A stretch of 38,176 nucleotides of DNA from assembly GCA_001275005.1 (NCBI GenBank), contig JWZX01003015.1, positions 1 to 38,176 of the forward strand, given 5' to 3'. Position numbers and translations under genes: made by a program. The notes under the pieces are model-generated. The model had not been told where the DNA came from. It searched no databases and was given only the letters and a program-made list of their open reading frames with translations. Within the stretch, counting starts at the first letter, position 1, and the number at the start of each line of letters is the position of its first letter. Positions 18,894-27,942 of the stretch are shown here, in pieces. The DNA comes from Chrysochromulina tobinii. Its lineage: Eukaryota > Haptophyta > Prymnesiales > Chrysochromulinaceae.

Positions 18894-19564
18894 ATGCGCT
18901 TCGCCGCACTGCTGCCGCTGTTGGCGGGCGCCGTGAGCGCGTGGCAATCGGCTGTGCCACTTGCTCGGCATGGCACTGCACTCCGCCGGGCGGCCGTGCA
19001 CGCCAAGGAGGAGGAGGTCGTCTTTACCTTCGGAGATGCAGACGACATGAGTGACTCAACGGCAACGGCGATCATGGGGGAGGAGCGTGAGCTGACGGAG
19101 AGGGAGAAAGAGATTGCGCGGTTGCGGGCGGCCGAGAAGTTCATCCAAAAGGCGACGGGCAACGCCAAGTGCAACACTTGCGGCTACAAATACAAGTGGG
19201 AGGAGGGTGCGCCGGGGATCCCCAAGAGGACGCCCTTCGAGCTCGTGCCCGATTCCTGGTCTTGCCCGAACTGCAAGTCGCCCAAGGCCTTCTTCGCTGC
19301 GGAGACGATCGAGATCGCCGGCTTCGAGGACAACCAGAAGTACGGCTTTGGCACCAACACGTGGACGGAGTCGCAGAAGTCGACGGCCATCTTTGGTGGT
19401 CTGGCTGCCTTCTTTGCCCTCTTCATTAGCGGCTACGCGCTGGTGAGCCAACACTCCGCCTTGAGCATCTCGCACGATCCCCTCCCATCTCGCCATGCTC
19501 TACCGATGCCCCAGCCTCTTCTGACGCGACGTTACGGACCTGTCGTGCGCTCTCGCAGAACTGA
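18894..19564 (+). CDS. Plastid membrane rubredoxin (RBD1/RubA-like), two exons
   Basis: Exon 1 is 18894-19442 and exon 2 is 19559-19564 (one sense codon plus stop), giving 184 residues. Iron ligands are C93-x2-C96 and C124-x2-C127, with the typical GYKYKWEEG and WSCPNC around them. A C-terminal membrane helix follows (about 164-183). This layout matches the thylakoid rubredoxins (RBD1 in plants, RubA in cyanobacteria) needed for photosystem assembly. The leader MRFAALLPLLAGAVSA followed by Trp, then a basic/Ala-rich stretch, resembles a bipartite signal plus transit peptide of a complex plastid. A 116-nt intron follows GYAL, and the acceptor CTCGCAG leads into AAC TGA, so the protein would end GYALN. 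Without splicing the frame continues into an unrelated tail. Confidence 0.88.
19443..19558 (+). other. Intron near the end of the rubredoxin gene
   Basis: A 116-nt intron with donor CTG|GTGAGC and acceptor CGCAG|AACTGA, phase 0. Its length agrees with the 115-nt and 125-nt introns of the two SDR genes. The tiny coding part of the last exon makes this call less certain than the others. Confidence 0.6.
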
Positions 19565-20119
19565 TTGGGATTTGGGACGCAGCGCAACCGCGATGGCAGC
19601 GCGCTCCGGCGATGGCGAGAGCTGTGCACTTCTGCTGATGTCTTTTCTCGCATGTGGGCGTTCACCAGCTGTGTGCGGGTAAGTGCCCCGCACAATCATG
19701 CCTTGCGCGTGCGTTGCACTCTTTTGCTTTTGTCGTCCCTCTTCTCCCAAACCAAAGTGTGCCGGCGGCTGCCCCGCCGACATCGAGGCGGTGTGCGCCG
19801 CGTGGATTCGAAGACAAATCTTTTGCATTAGTCGCGATTTGGTGTTCATTATTCATGTCGCTGTGCGGTTAAATGAACGGCAGCACCCTTGCATGCAAAT
19901 CAGTTTCACAGCCAATGTTCACATTCCTTTTGCAAACGTTCCCGGTCGCGCCTCTCGGCCCTAGATGTCCGTGCATCGGGTCGCGTCGAGGCCCTTCCGG
20001 CCGGGTTCCGTGCGCGGCGTCAGTGTCTGATTGTACTACAAAAGCGCAGTCTACTGGGCCGTGCACACGGTGTCGCAGCACAGGAGGTCACTCGCTTTCT
20101 TCGAACAGCACCCAGCGTC
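19565..20119. other. Spacer and possible 5' exon region of the glycosyltransferase gene
   Basis: The glycosyltransferase frame is open upstream to 19889, but the residues there are not protein-like. A strong donor-like GGGTAAGT lies at 19678 and acceptor-like CAGCACAG|GAGGTC before 20084, in frame with the main exon. A short upstream exon starting near 19639 is therefore possible but unproven. Confidence 0.4.
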
Positions 20120-21193
20120 ATGGCGGTGTTCAACGCGTCAAATTGCATGCGTGACGCCCCACCCACACCTGAATACTTGCCATCGCCAGCATCGCTTCAC
20201 GTACCCTGCCCATCCTGGCGCGAGGTGGACGCAGGCGATCGGCCATGTGCCATGATTGACCACCTTCGGGCTGGTTATGCGAGCTACATACACCACGCGA
20301 TACACGGTGTCTTTGCGGCCCGAGGCAAGGGCCTCCGGCTCGTGCCACTTTTGCACCACTACGTGCGCAAGGAAGCCATCCATCATCGAATGGCAGAGGT
20401 GCCGATGGTCCGACAGGCCTTCTCCATCGATCGCCGTGCTCGATGGAACGGGACGAACGCGTCTTTGGCGCCTTGCCAATTAGCTCTTCTTGGGTGTGTG
20501 ACCGGGGTTGCGGAATCCAGCTGCGACTTTCGGCACGCACCTCGTATGGATATGAGCGGTCAGGCTCGGCGGCGCCATTCGCTCTTCCAGGTTGGCGCCG
20601 CGGCCCTCGCCCTGCTGCGGCCAGACCTCTCGCCTTTGGCGTCGCCGACGGCACACCTCCGGCTCGGCGGCCCATGTATTGCCGCGCAGCTTCGCTTTGG
20701 CGACTCGTGCGGCACCAACGCCTTCCACACGGGTCGGCGCTGTGGACCGGTGCAGGAGTACGTGGATGCGGTCGTGAAGCTGCGCGACCGCTACGGCATC
20801 ACACGAGTCGTGGCGGCGAGCGACTCCGCAATCTCTCTCGCCGAGTTTACGAGCCTGCTAGGCGCACGCGGCGTGCACGTGACCACCCTCACGCCGCCCG
20901 AGCGTCTGCAGGGCGACGCCATCCTGAGAGAGCGGAAGATGGTTGAACATGTCATGGTGCGCAACGCGACACTGGCGTGGGCAATGCTCGAAACCTTTCT
21001 CGTCGATCTGTACGGCCTCTCACAATCATGCGATGCGCTCGTCACCAAGTTCACCTCCAACATGGGCCGTCTGCTTCTCGAGCTCATCGCAGCGCGGCTA
21101 GGGCGCGTGCCGCCCTATATTTCGCTTGACGTCCCGTGGTGTTTTGGCAATCGCGCGGCCTCGCCTCATGGGCAGGGCTATTTTCCGTGCTAG
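20120..21193 (+). CDS. FUT8-like (GT23-type) glycosyltransferase, compact
   Basis: 357 residues from the chosen ATG. The C-terminal half has the motif order of alpha-1,6-fucosyltransferases. AAQLRFGDSCGTNAFH (residues 189-204; R192, G194, D195) is in the place of HVRRTDKVGTEAAFH. RVVAASDS and a later Arg-containing stretch follow, then CDALVTKFTSNMGRLLLEL (about 304-322), matching the cDxLVCTFSSQVCRxxYE motif. Such enzymes move fucose from GDP-fucose to glycans in the Golgi. At 357 residues it lacks the long coiled-coil stem of animal FUT8 and shows no clear membrane anchor. The anchor may lie in an unseen upstream exon, so the N-terminus is uncertain. The acceptor is unknown. Confidence 0.68.
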   Translation: MAVFNASNCMRDAPPTPEYLPSPASLHVPCPSWREVDAGDRPCAMIDHLRAGYASYIHHAIHGVFAARGKGLRLVPLLHHYVRKEAIHHRMAEVPMVRQAFSIDRRARWNGTNASLAPCQLALLGCVTGVAESSCDFRHAPRMDMSGQARRRHSLFQVGAAALALLRPDLSPLASPTAHLRLGGPCIAAQLRFGDSCGTNAFHTGRRCGPVQEYVDAVVKLRDRYGITRVVAASDSAISLAEFTSLLGARGVHVTTLTPPERLQGDAILRERKMVEHVMVRNATLAWAMLETFLVDLYGLSQSCDALVTKFTSNMGRLLLELIAARLGRVPPYISLDVPWCFGNRAASPHGQGYFPC

Positions 21194-21423
21194 TGTTCAG
21201 TGTTCGACGCTATGGAACCAGACATGTGCTATCTAGCGCATCACATGAGCACTAGCCTGCTGAAATGCGCGACATGGACCGCATTAGTAGATATTTTCTC
21301 GCTCAGTGCACTCACTCGACCTTGTATTACTGGTATGGATACCGCACACGATGCGCTTCCAAAGCACAATGGCACGCCAGACCACCGATAGTCACACTGA
21401 CAGAATCCGGCCGCAACAGTTCA

Positions 21424-21981
21424 TCATGCGGCGTCCTCTGGGGCAGGCGTTAGCGTGTCCTCTGGGTCGCTGCCAGGCCAGTAATCGAGGATGTCGGAAT
21501 CTTCGTCTTCTTCGACTGGTGCGTCGCCGCCTGCATAGCGGCGTTCCAAGGCCTGGGAAAGCTCCGCCTGCCGTGCCCACGCTTCTTTCTGCTCGCGTTC
21601 CGCCCGCTCCTTTACCTCAAATGCGGCGATGGTAGCTGCAGCGATAGCTTCTGCTTTGGCCATCAACTCCGTGTACTCCTCAGCGGTTCTGCCGACAGCG
21701 TAACGCTTTGCGAGTGTGGCTTGGCGATCGGCGTCCGTGTCAAGGGTCTCGTCGGCGGCGGGCCACCGCGGAGAGAAGGGACCGCCATAGCATGTGCCCA
21801 GTGGCGGCACTGGTGCCTGCTTAACCACACGATGCGTGCGCTGGGTGCGTTGGGTGTACACATCAGCGAAGTTGCCGTGTGGCATCGGCGGATCGGGGCA
21901 CAAATGACGTTTTTTTGGACGTTTTCCGAAATTTCGTGAACAAATCACATGCGTCGCAAGAACGAGGAATAGAGCATACAT
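21424..21981 (-). CDS. Hypothetical small protein with signal-like N-terminus and helical acidic tail
   Basis: 185 residues; no family recognised. It begins with a hydrophobic, signal- or anchor-like stretch (MYALFLVLATHVICS), then a basic patch (GKRPKKRH). Residues about 90-150 look strongly helical, rich in Ala/Glu/Lys/Arg (possible coiled coil). The acidic end includes EEDEDSD and DYWPGSDPED. It is divergent from the glycosyltransferase/DUF3431-like gene, whose start is about 95 bp away, so the two may share a promoter. The amino-acid composition supports a real gene over a shadow, but the evidence is only moderate. Confidence 0.45.
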   Translation of the reverse strand: MYALFLVLATHVICSRNFGKRPKKRHLCPDPPMPHGNFADVYTQRTQRTHRVVKQAPVPPLGTCYGGPFSPRWPAADETLDTDADRQATLAKRYAVGRTAEEYTELMAKAEAIAAATIAAFEVKERAEREQKEAWARQAELSQALERRYAGGDAPVEEDEDSDILDYWPGSDPEDTLTPAPEDAA

Positions 21982-22075
21982 GTACTTCTAACACACAGAG
22001 CTTTGCTGGCATGCCTTATACATGTATCAGGTTTGTTCATATTTTTTGATTCCACACCCTTTTGACTTTCCTTTT

Positions 22076-24727
22076 ATGGGTCCCTGGGCCTTCATGCTGC
22101 GACTCGCTTTCCTCACGCTGTTGGCTGACATTGTTGCGCGAGATGTGCGATCGCGAGATGCGCGACTTGTGAGTATCTTACAACCGTCCGCATCCCCTTT
22201 ACCGCAAGCCGCTTTTCCGCTACCGGATCCCAAAGGCACACAGCAAGCGCACGAGGTGGACCCGCTACCGCACCACGCATCGACGTCACCGGGATCCAAA
22301 GGTGCGCCACGGACTGTCCAGGTGGACCCTTCACCGCAATATGACGACGCTCTTCCGCCACCGGTTCCCAAAGCCACGTGCAAGCTCCGCATCATCTCGT
22401 CGTGCGACAAGTACACGGTGGCCTGGCTTCACTCGTATGCGGACCTGCTCGCCACGCGTGCTAACAGCAGCTTGCTGCCGAACGGCCTGTGGGATACTTC
22501 GGACGCAAGCTCAGACCCGCTCAACTTGCCGATCACCGTGCAGGCAGCGCTCATCAACCAGCAGGTCGTGCGCCACGCGAGCGATGTGAGGCTGACGCTC
22601 GTCGCGTCTCCTGATGCGGACGAAAACGGCGTGGCGCTCGGAGGCCGACTGCTCGCCTGGTACAAGATTCAAATCGTCCAGGAGGCACTCAGGCGGCCCG
22701 ATCTCCAGGGGTGCAAATACATCGCGTGGATCGATCCCGATGCCTTCCTCTCGGAGCCCGACGTGGACTACGCCGCCGCCATCGATGCACTTCCACTCTT
22801 TCTCAGGTCCGACCGGGTGCCCTCTGGTCCATTCGCGTCTCTCGCGCTCTCTGCTCAAGCCCAAGACGAGTCCACTGGCGCGATGACAAGCCTGCCCCAG
22901 CTCGCCATGGCCGCCTCAGTCGAAGCCACGATCCCAGGGATCCTCGAGGACATGTGCCCCGACTGCCACTTCAATGGCGGCGTGCTCCTGTTCAACGCGG
23001 AGCACCCGAAACTGCCGGAGCTCCTCGAGGATTGGTGGAGGGCGCCGCTCACGGGCGTGTGCATCCCCGACATGGCGACGGTGCGCCTGGCCGAGCAGTC
23101 GTGCCTCAACTGGCTCGTCGAGTGGAACGGTCCCACTCGCACGCAGTACCGGCATGTCGTCGGAGAGGCCGATTTCCTCACGATCAACACGCCGGCCGGC
23201 CGGATGGTCCGGCACAGCTGGACCGAGTATCGCGGGAACGTGAGCCACGAGGACGTCTTCCGAGCGCACATGAGCATGGTCGGGCTGTGGAACCATACGA
23301 TCGCGCGCCAGCTGCTCCTCGAGCTTCCCGCGCTTGTGACCAACGTGTCGTGGCGGCTCGCCCACAACGACATCAACGAGGCCATTCTACTCACCCGCCA
23401 GCAGCCCCGGAAGCAGCAGTGGGTGCCCGAGGGCTCCGCAAACTTCCATGATGCGGGCGAGAAGGCAGCGGCACAGCATCGGAGCGATCTGTGGCATCGC
23501 TACGACACGCCCAGGCTGCCCAGCGGCGTGCCCAACCTTGGGCAGGGCCCACTCGTGGCTTACACGCACGACGAGGAGCCCGACGCGCCGCTGCCCCCCG
23601 AGTCTGAGTCGTCGCACGTACTGGCCTCGAGTGAGTGCGAGGCTGTCTTCGCCGTGTACGACAGCCTCACCGAGCTGGCCGACGCGCTCGGGCACGTCCG
23701 CTGCGATCGTATCTACGTGTACACTAAGCAGGTGAGCTGTGCCGCCATCCGCGCATCGGACAGCGTGAATGAGGCGCTCATGGGGCGATCTCGCGGGACG
23801 CAACTACTTGCAAGCCAGCAGCCCAATGTCTTCTCCACCTTTTTCCGGTGGATGCAGGGCGCGCTGGGCTGGCAAAAGGACGAGAAGGAGACGATACCGT
23901 CGGGTGGCGCACCGTCGGCCTATTGGTGGAATGATGAGAAGGCTCCCGCCTTCGAGTGTGTCCAACTGCCCAACGTGGGGAGAGAGCAGCACTCCTTTCT
24001 CGAGCACGTGACGCGCCATTGGGTCGGAGCGAACTTTGCGCGTGAGGTGCTCTTTGTGCCCGTGCCCATCGACAGCCACCACCGCGACGACGCCCTCGCG
24101 CGCGCCATTCGGCTTTCGGATGACTGGAAGGAGCGCCCGAGCTTCGACTGCCGCGTCATGCGACCCGACGGTTTCAACGCTTCCCAGGAGCTGCTCTCCT
24201 TCCCGTGGCTCTACGCGTCGACGACCACGGGTGGCGAAGCCGAGAGGACTCCGGTGATGCTCGCCTCGGGCGTGCCTCCAACTAGCCCGGAGCTGCGCGT
24301 CTCGCGTGCCGGCGCGACCAACTTGCACTTTGCGGGCTCCTTCCGATTCGGGCATGCGAACGCCTCGTGCTACGGCTCCAACGCTGACGGCCCCGCTCAC
24401 TCGTGCCTCGACTTCTACCTCAAGGTCTATGACAAAGGGGAGACCCGCCAGGTGCCAGCAGACGTGCGCCCGCTCTGGGCTTGGGCGGAGCGTCATCAGG
24501 GCATACCCGTACGCACGCTCGCGGGCGTGCCTATCTGCAAAGGAGGCTTCGCACGTACATGGAGTGGCAACATCATGGCCAAACCCCTCGGCTTCTACGT
24601 CGGGCTCAAGGCGCAACTTGAGGCGGGTGGCGTCTCGCCCGAGGCCGGCCACTACATGGAGCGACTCATGGCCGCCGTCTACGGCCCGAACGCGGCGGAA
24701 TGGTGCACGGCGCCGGACTGCATGTGA
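22076..24727 (+). CDS. Two-domain glycosyltransferase: GT34-like DxD domain plus DUF3431-like domain
   Basis: 883 residues from the ATG at 22076; the frame is open to another ATG at 22022, but the sequence before 22076 is AT-rich and leader-like. A signal/anchor helix (MLRLAFLTLLADIVA) is followed by a repetitive Pro-rich stem with VDPLP/VDPSP units. Domain 1 (about 105-460) has WYKIQIVQEAL and WIDPDAF (D220, D222), a nucleotide-sugar DxD site as in GT34-type galactosyl/xylosyltransferases, then CHFNGGVLLFN. Domain 2 (about 525-875) resembles DUF3431: a beta-strand start AVYDSL, LPNVGREQHSFLEHV near 633, and an end with GGFARTW...HYMERLMAAVYGP. It is probably a Golgi enzyme of surface-glycan synthesis. 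Donor and acceptor are unknown. Confidence 0.7.
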   Translation: MGPWAFMLRLAFLTLLADIVARDVRSRDARLVSILQPSASPLPQAAFPLPDPKGTQQAHEVDPLPHHASTSPGSKGAPRTVQVDPSPQYDDALPPPVPKATCKLRIISSCDKYTVAWLHSYADLLATRANSSLLPNGLWDTSDASSDPLNLPITVQAALINQQVVRHASDVRLTLVASPDADENGVALGGRLLAWYKIQIVQEALRRPDLQGCKYIAWIDPDAFLSEPDVDYAAAIDALPLFLRSDRVPSGPFASLALSAQAQDESTGAMTSLPQLAMAASVEATIPGILEDMCPDCHFNGGVLLFNAEHPKLPELLEDWWRAPLTGVCIPDMATVRLAEQSCLNWLVEWNGPTRTQYRHVVGEADFLTINTPAGRMVRHSWTEYRGNVSHEDVFRAHMSMVGLWNHTIARQLLLELPALVTNVSWRLAHNDINEAILLTRQQPRKQQWVPEGSANFHDAGEKAAAQHRSDLWHRYDTPRLPSGVPNLGQGPLVAYTHDEEPDAPLPPESESSHVLASSECEAVFAVYDSLTELADALGHVRCDRIYVYTKQVSCAAIRASDSVNEALMGRSRGTQLLASQQPNVFSTFFRWMQGALGWQKDEKETIPSGGAPSAYWWNDEKAPAFECVQLPNVGREQHSFLEHVTRHWVGANFAREVLFVPVPIDSHHRDDALARAIRLSDDWKERPSFDCRVMRPDGFNASQELLSFPWLYASTTTGGEAERTPVMLASGVPPTSPELRVSRAGATNLHFAGSFRFGHANASCYGSNADGPAHSCLDFYLKVYDKGETRQVPADVRPLWAWAERHQGIPVRTLAGVPICKGGFARTWSGNIMAKPLGFYVGLKAQLEAGGVSPEAGHYMERLMAAVYGPNAAEWCTAPDCM

Positions 24728-25037
24728 TCCAGACTAGTCGAGTGCGTGCGCATAGTGTAGCCATCCGATGCAGTCGTTGCGCTTGTGATGTGCATGGGGT
24801 ATTGTGTGCAGAGGTGGTGCGCGGTCGTCGGGGCGGCGCCGGCGGCGGTTGGTCGTGTCGTGTCTCGGAACGCTTAAGCACTAGGCTGAGCGGAGCGAGC
24901 TGGACTGTCCCCTGGGTGAGCGTTGACGCCTGACCGGGGGCGAGGTGTGCGTGCGACATGGGTGCGAGGGAAACCCATTCATTTATAATATTTTATTTAT
25001 CTTCGTAGTATAATTTGGATCATGTATACATCTGAAA
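24728..25037. other. Spacer between convergent genes
   Basis: 310 bp holding the 3' ends of the two-domain glycosyltransferase (+) and the carotenoid enzyme (-). A marked AT-rich patch lies at about 24977-25020 (TTTATAATATTTTATTTATC). It could carry polyadenylation signals for either strand. No gene is seen. Confidence 0.5.
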
Positions 25038-27080
25038 TCAACGATGTCCTATGCCGAGATCGAGCAGCGCCTCCTCCGCAGTCTTCATGGCACCGATGAG
25101 GACGAGCGGCACACCGTTGCCGGGCCGCGTGTTTGCACCCACCCAGTGCAGACCACGCACACCCTTATGGCGTCGTGCCGGGCGAGCGAGCGCGAGCTGC
25201 TCGAGGTTGTGCGAGAGCCCAAAGACCGAGCCGCGCCGCAGCCCATAGGCGTCTCGCCAGCCAGGGGGGGTGCGCACGCGCTCGTCCACGATCGTCGCTC
25301 CGAAGCCCTCCATACCAGCGCTCTCGAAGGTTTGTATCACCGCGTCGCGCGCGCGGGCTACCATGCGCTCGGTCGCCGCGCTTACGTCGGCCGCGCTCAT
25401 GCGCTCATCGAGGGGAGGTACGGGCACGAGGACCATGACGGCGTCGTCCGTGGGCAGCTCGCAACACGAAGGGTCCGTTCTCGCCGGGGCATGCACGTAA
25501 AAGTGAAGCGGCGCCGAAGCGAGCCGCTCGTCCCAGCGAGCATACTCCGCAGCGTCGAAGAGGCCTCGCCACGCATCGGCCGGCGCCAGGAACACATTAT
25601 GATGCCGCAGCTCCGCGTAGCGTCGATCGAGGCACCAGTAAAACGAGACGGTGGACGACGAGTAGCGCCATCCCCCCGCGCGGAGGAGCCCTTCTGTCGC
25701 TGTCGTCGGCGGCGGTGCCATCGTCTCCGCCACCTCGGCGACGTGGGGAACCGCCGCACCCATTGCCGTCTTGAGCGCCACTGCCACCGCGGTGGCCGCC
25801 CGCTGCACCGTGCGCCCGATCGTAGCTAGTCGCTCGCTCGACGTGATCTCGGACTGCTCCGCATACTCGGAGCGCCGCAGGGCGGGCGGTAGAAGCAGAG
25901 GCTCTGCCGCAGCGAGGTCAGCATTGACGATGACACAGTCAGCATCGAGCAGTTGCGACTCCAGTTGCGACCCAGGCACTGCTGGTGTCGACATCGGGCT
26001 AGCTGTGACTGCGCCCGCACCTACGCAAAATTCGACGCACGGGTCGCCGCCTCGAACCGCCGTGTCCACGCCTCTGCTGCCACGTGCCGCCGCCGCTGCC
26101 ACCACGCGCACGCCTTGCACTGTGCCATCTCTGACGACGATCTCTTCGACGCGGGTGTTCCAGCGGACCTGGACGCCATTCGCCTCGACGGCTGCGAGCA
26201 GTGCGTCACGCACCGTTCCCCAACCACCTCGCGGGTAGAAGACGCCACTGTCCGAGTCACCTGCGCTCGGAAGTTCGATTGCCTGTAGCAACGAGAAGAC
26301 GGCAGGCGCACGCTCCGGCGCGAGCCCGACGTATAGGTCCTGGAAAGCAGCTAGCTCGCGGTGGCGCGCGGCCTTAAAGAGGTCAGCAAGCTGACCACCA
26401 TGCGATCGAAGGGGCCAGTCTCGCAGCGGGCTCGCCTTCGCGCCGGTGCCGAGCAGCGCGCTCTGTAGGAAGCGAGGCAGTGTCGCAAGCGATGCACCGT
26501 CGAACGTCTCCTTGATGAAGATCGGCAGACCACTCGCAAGGTTGGCGCGGGCGCCACCGAGATAATGGCAGTACGTGTCGTACGCGCCAGGTTCGACGGC
26601 GTCCATCTTCGTGCGCAGCGCCGCCTCGCAGGCGGCATCGCCGCCAATCTCCAGTGGTGTTGGACCGCCATCATTGAAGTGCACAGCGTAGCTCGGGTTG
26701 CACCGTGCGAGGTCGAGGTGTGCATCTGGATCCACGCCGAGCGATGCAAATGCATCTCGATAGATGCTCGGCAGCAGCAGCAGGCTCGGGCCCGTCTCAA
26801 AACGGTAGGCGCGGCCATTGGCTGCAGTGACGCACTCACACGCCAAACGCCCACCCGCGGCCGCACGCGAGTTCTTCTCAAGGAGCGTCACAGCCACGCC
26901 CTCCCGCGCCAGCTTGGCCGCCGCGTACAACCCGCCGACGCCACCGCCGACGACGACCGCGCGCGGCGGTGGCGCACCAACGACCATGAAGGCGCTTAGA
27001 AACATGGAGAACCTCCAGGCTCCCCTGGCGTGAGAGAAACCAAAGGCTGTGAAACAGCTGAGCCGGCGGAACGTCCGCAC
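25038..27080 (-). CDS. CrtI-type carotenoid desaturase/isomerase-like flavoenzyme
   Basis: 680 residues, one exon. The FAD-binding start is AVVVGGGVGGLYAAAKL (G45-x-G47-x2-G50), with LLEKN about 20 residues later and ETGPSLLLLP. Near the end, GLHWVGANTRPGNGVPLVLIGA (about 644-665) matches the conserved flavin motif of the CrtI/CRTISO family. The PGxGVP form is nearest to the bacterial/fungal phytoene-desaturase branch. Members desaturate or isomerise carotenes in the plastid or on membranes. It is longer than usual (about 500-600) because of an Ala-rich insert of roughly 100 residues in the middle (about 330-450). A leader of about 35 residues with a hydrophobic part (FSMFLSAFMVVGA) may be a targeting sequence. 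A second Met at residue 26 is an alternative start. Its start is 148 bp from the divergent Ras gene. Confidence 0.85.
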   Translation of the reverse strand: MRTFRRLSCFTAFGFSHARGAWRFSMFLSAFMVVGAPPPRAVVVGGGVGGLYAAAKLAREGVAVTLLEKNSRAAAGGRLACECVTAANGRAYRFETGPSLLLLPSIYRDAFASLGVDPDAHLDLARCNPSYAVHFNDGGPTPLEIGGDAACEAALRTKMDAVEPGAYDTYCHYLGGARANLASGLPIFIKETFDGASLATLPRFLQSALLGTGAKASPLRDWPLRSHGGQLADLFKAARHRELAAFQDLYVGLAPERAPAVFSLLQAIELPSAGDSDSGVFYPRGGWGTVRDALLAAVEANGVQVRWNTRVEEIVVRDGTVQGVRVVAAAAARGSRGVDTAVRGGDPCVEFCVGAGAVTASPMSTPAVPGSQLESQLLDADCVIVNADLAAAEPLLLPPALRRSEYAEQSEITSSERLATIGRTVQRAATAVAVALKTAMGAAVPHVAEVAETMAPPPTTATEGLLRAGGWRYSSSTVSFYWCLDRRYAELRHHNVFLAPADAWRGLFDAAEYARWDERLASAPLHFYVHAPARTDPSCCELPTDDAVMVLVPVPPLDERMSAADVSAATERMVARARDAVIQTFESAGMEGFGATIVDERVRTPPGWRDAYGLRRGSVFGLSHNLEQLALARPARRHKGVRGLHWVGANTRPGNGVPLVLIGAMKTAEEALLDLGIGHR

Positions 27081-27228
27081 TTCTTGGGGCCCCGAGAAGG
27101 CACCAACTCACATTTGAAAAGGTCGTGCCTTCAAGAGACTCCAGATTGCGAGCACCTCTGGCAAGTTTTTCAGTGGTCCACAGCCTCGCGCGAGAGAAGC
27201 AGCTGACCACTGCGCGCGCGCGAGCGCG

Positions 27229-27795
27229 ATGACCGAGTACAAGCTCGTGGTCGTCGGTGGCGGTGGCGTGGGCAAGTCGGCGCTCACGATTCAGCTTATC
27301 CAAAATCAGTTCGTGGACGAGTACGATCCGACCATTGAGGACTCGTACCGGAAGCAGGTGACGGTTGACGAGGAGACGTGCCTGCTTGACATCCTCGATA
27401 CTGCGGGCCAGGAGGAATACTCGGCGATGCGCGACCAGTACATGAGGAGCGGGCAGGGCTTCTTATGCGTGTATAGCATAGCCAATAAGGGCAGCTTTGA
27501 GGAGATAGCCACCTTCCGCGAGCAGATTCTCAGGGTCAAAGACGCTGACAAGGTGCCCATGGTAATCGTCGGCAACAAGTCGGACCTTGGGGAGGAGCGC
27601 CAGGTATCGCAGGCAGAGGGCAAGGAGCTGGCTGCTTGCTATGGCTGCCCATGGATGGAGACCTCGGCTAAAACGCGGATCCGGTGCGAGGATTGCTTCT
27701 ATGAGCTGGTGCGAGAGATCCGCAAGTCGGCGGAAGCCGAGCTGAAGTCCAAGAGGAAGAAGGCCTATCGTGGCACCAAGTGTGCCGTCCTGTAG
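27229..27795 (+). CDS. Ras small GTPase
   Basis: 188 residues, one exon. All nucleotide-binding motifs are present: P-loop GGGGVGKS (10-17), switch [27 protein letters not shown] (DTAGQ at 57-61), NKSD and ETSAK. G12, G13 and Q61 are intact; residue 11 is Gly where animal Ras has Ala. The tail is polybasic (KSKRKK) and ends in the CAAX box C185-A-V-L188. Leu at the last position predicts geranylgeranylation and plasma-membrane anchoring. It is a molecular switch for growth or nutrient signalling. The identity to animal H/K/N-Ras through the first 80 residues is striking. It is divergent from the carotenoid gene and convergent with the dioxygenase gene. Confidence 0.96.
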   Translation: MTEYKLVVVGGGGVGKSALTIQLIQNQFVDEYDPTIEDSYRKQVTVDEETCLLDILDTAGQEEYSAMRDQYMRSGQGFLCVYSIANKGSFEEIATFREQILRVKDADKVPMVIVGNKSDLGEERQVSQAEGKELAACYGCPWMETSAKTRIRCEDCFYELVREIRKSAEAELKSKRKKAYRGTKCAVL

Positions 27796-27942
27796 GAACA
27801 TCCCCTTCTCCGTGCGGCTGCGTCGCCGACCCTATCTACTAGCTATATTGGTCACAGTGTCTATGTGTAACAGTGCTGACGTCCTAGAACGAATTAACGA
27901 TACCATCGGGCCGGCGGGCGCGACGACACGCACCGGTGCACA

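Noticed and set aside
18886-19682. Unspliced 262-residue rubredoxin
   Set aside because: The last ~80 residues after GYAL do not look like protein and a good GT-AG intron follows directly.
27256-27282. Ras P-loop change suspected to be activating
   Set aside because: The difference from animal Ras is at residue 11 (Ala to Gly). G12, G13 and Q61 are normal, so there is no reason to call it locked on.
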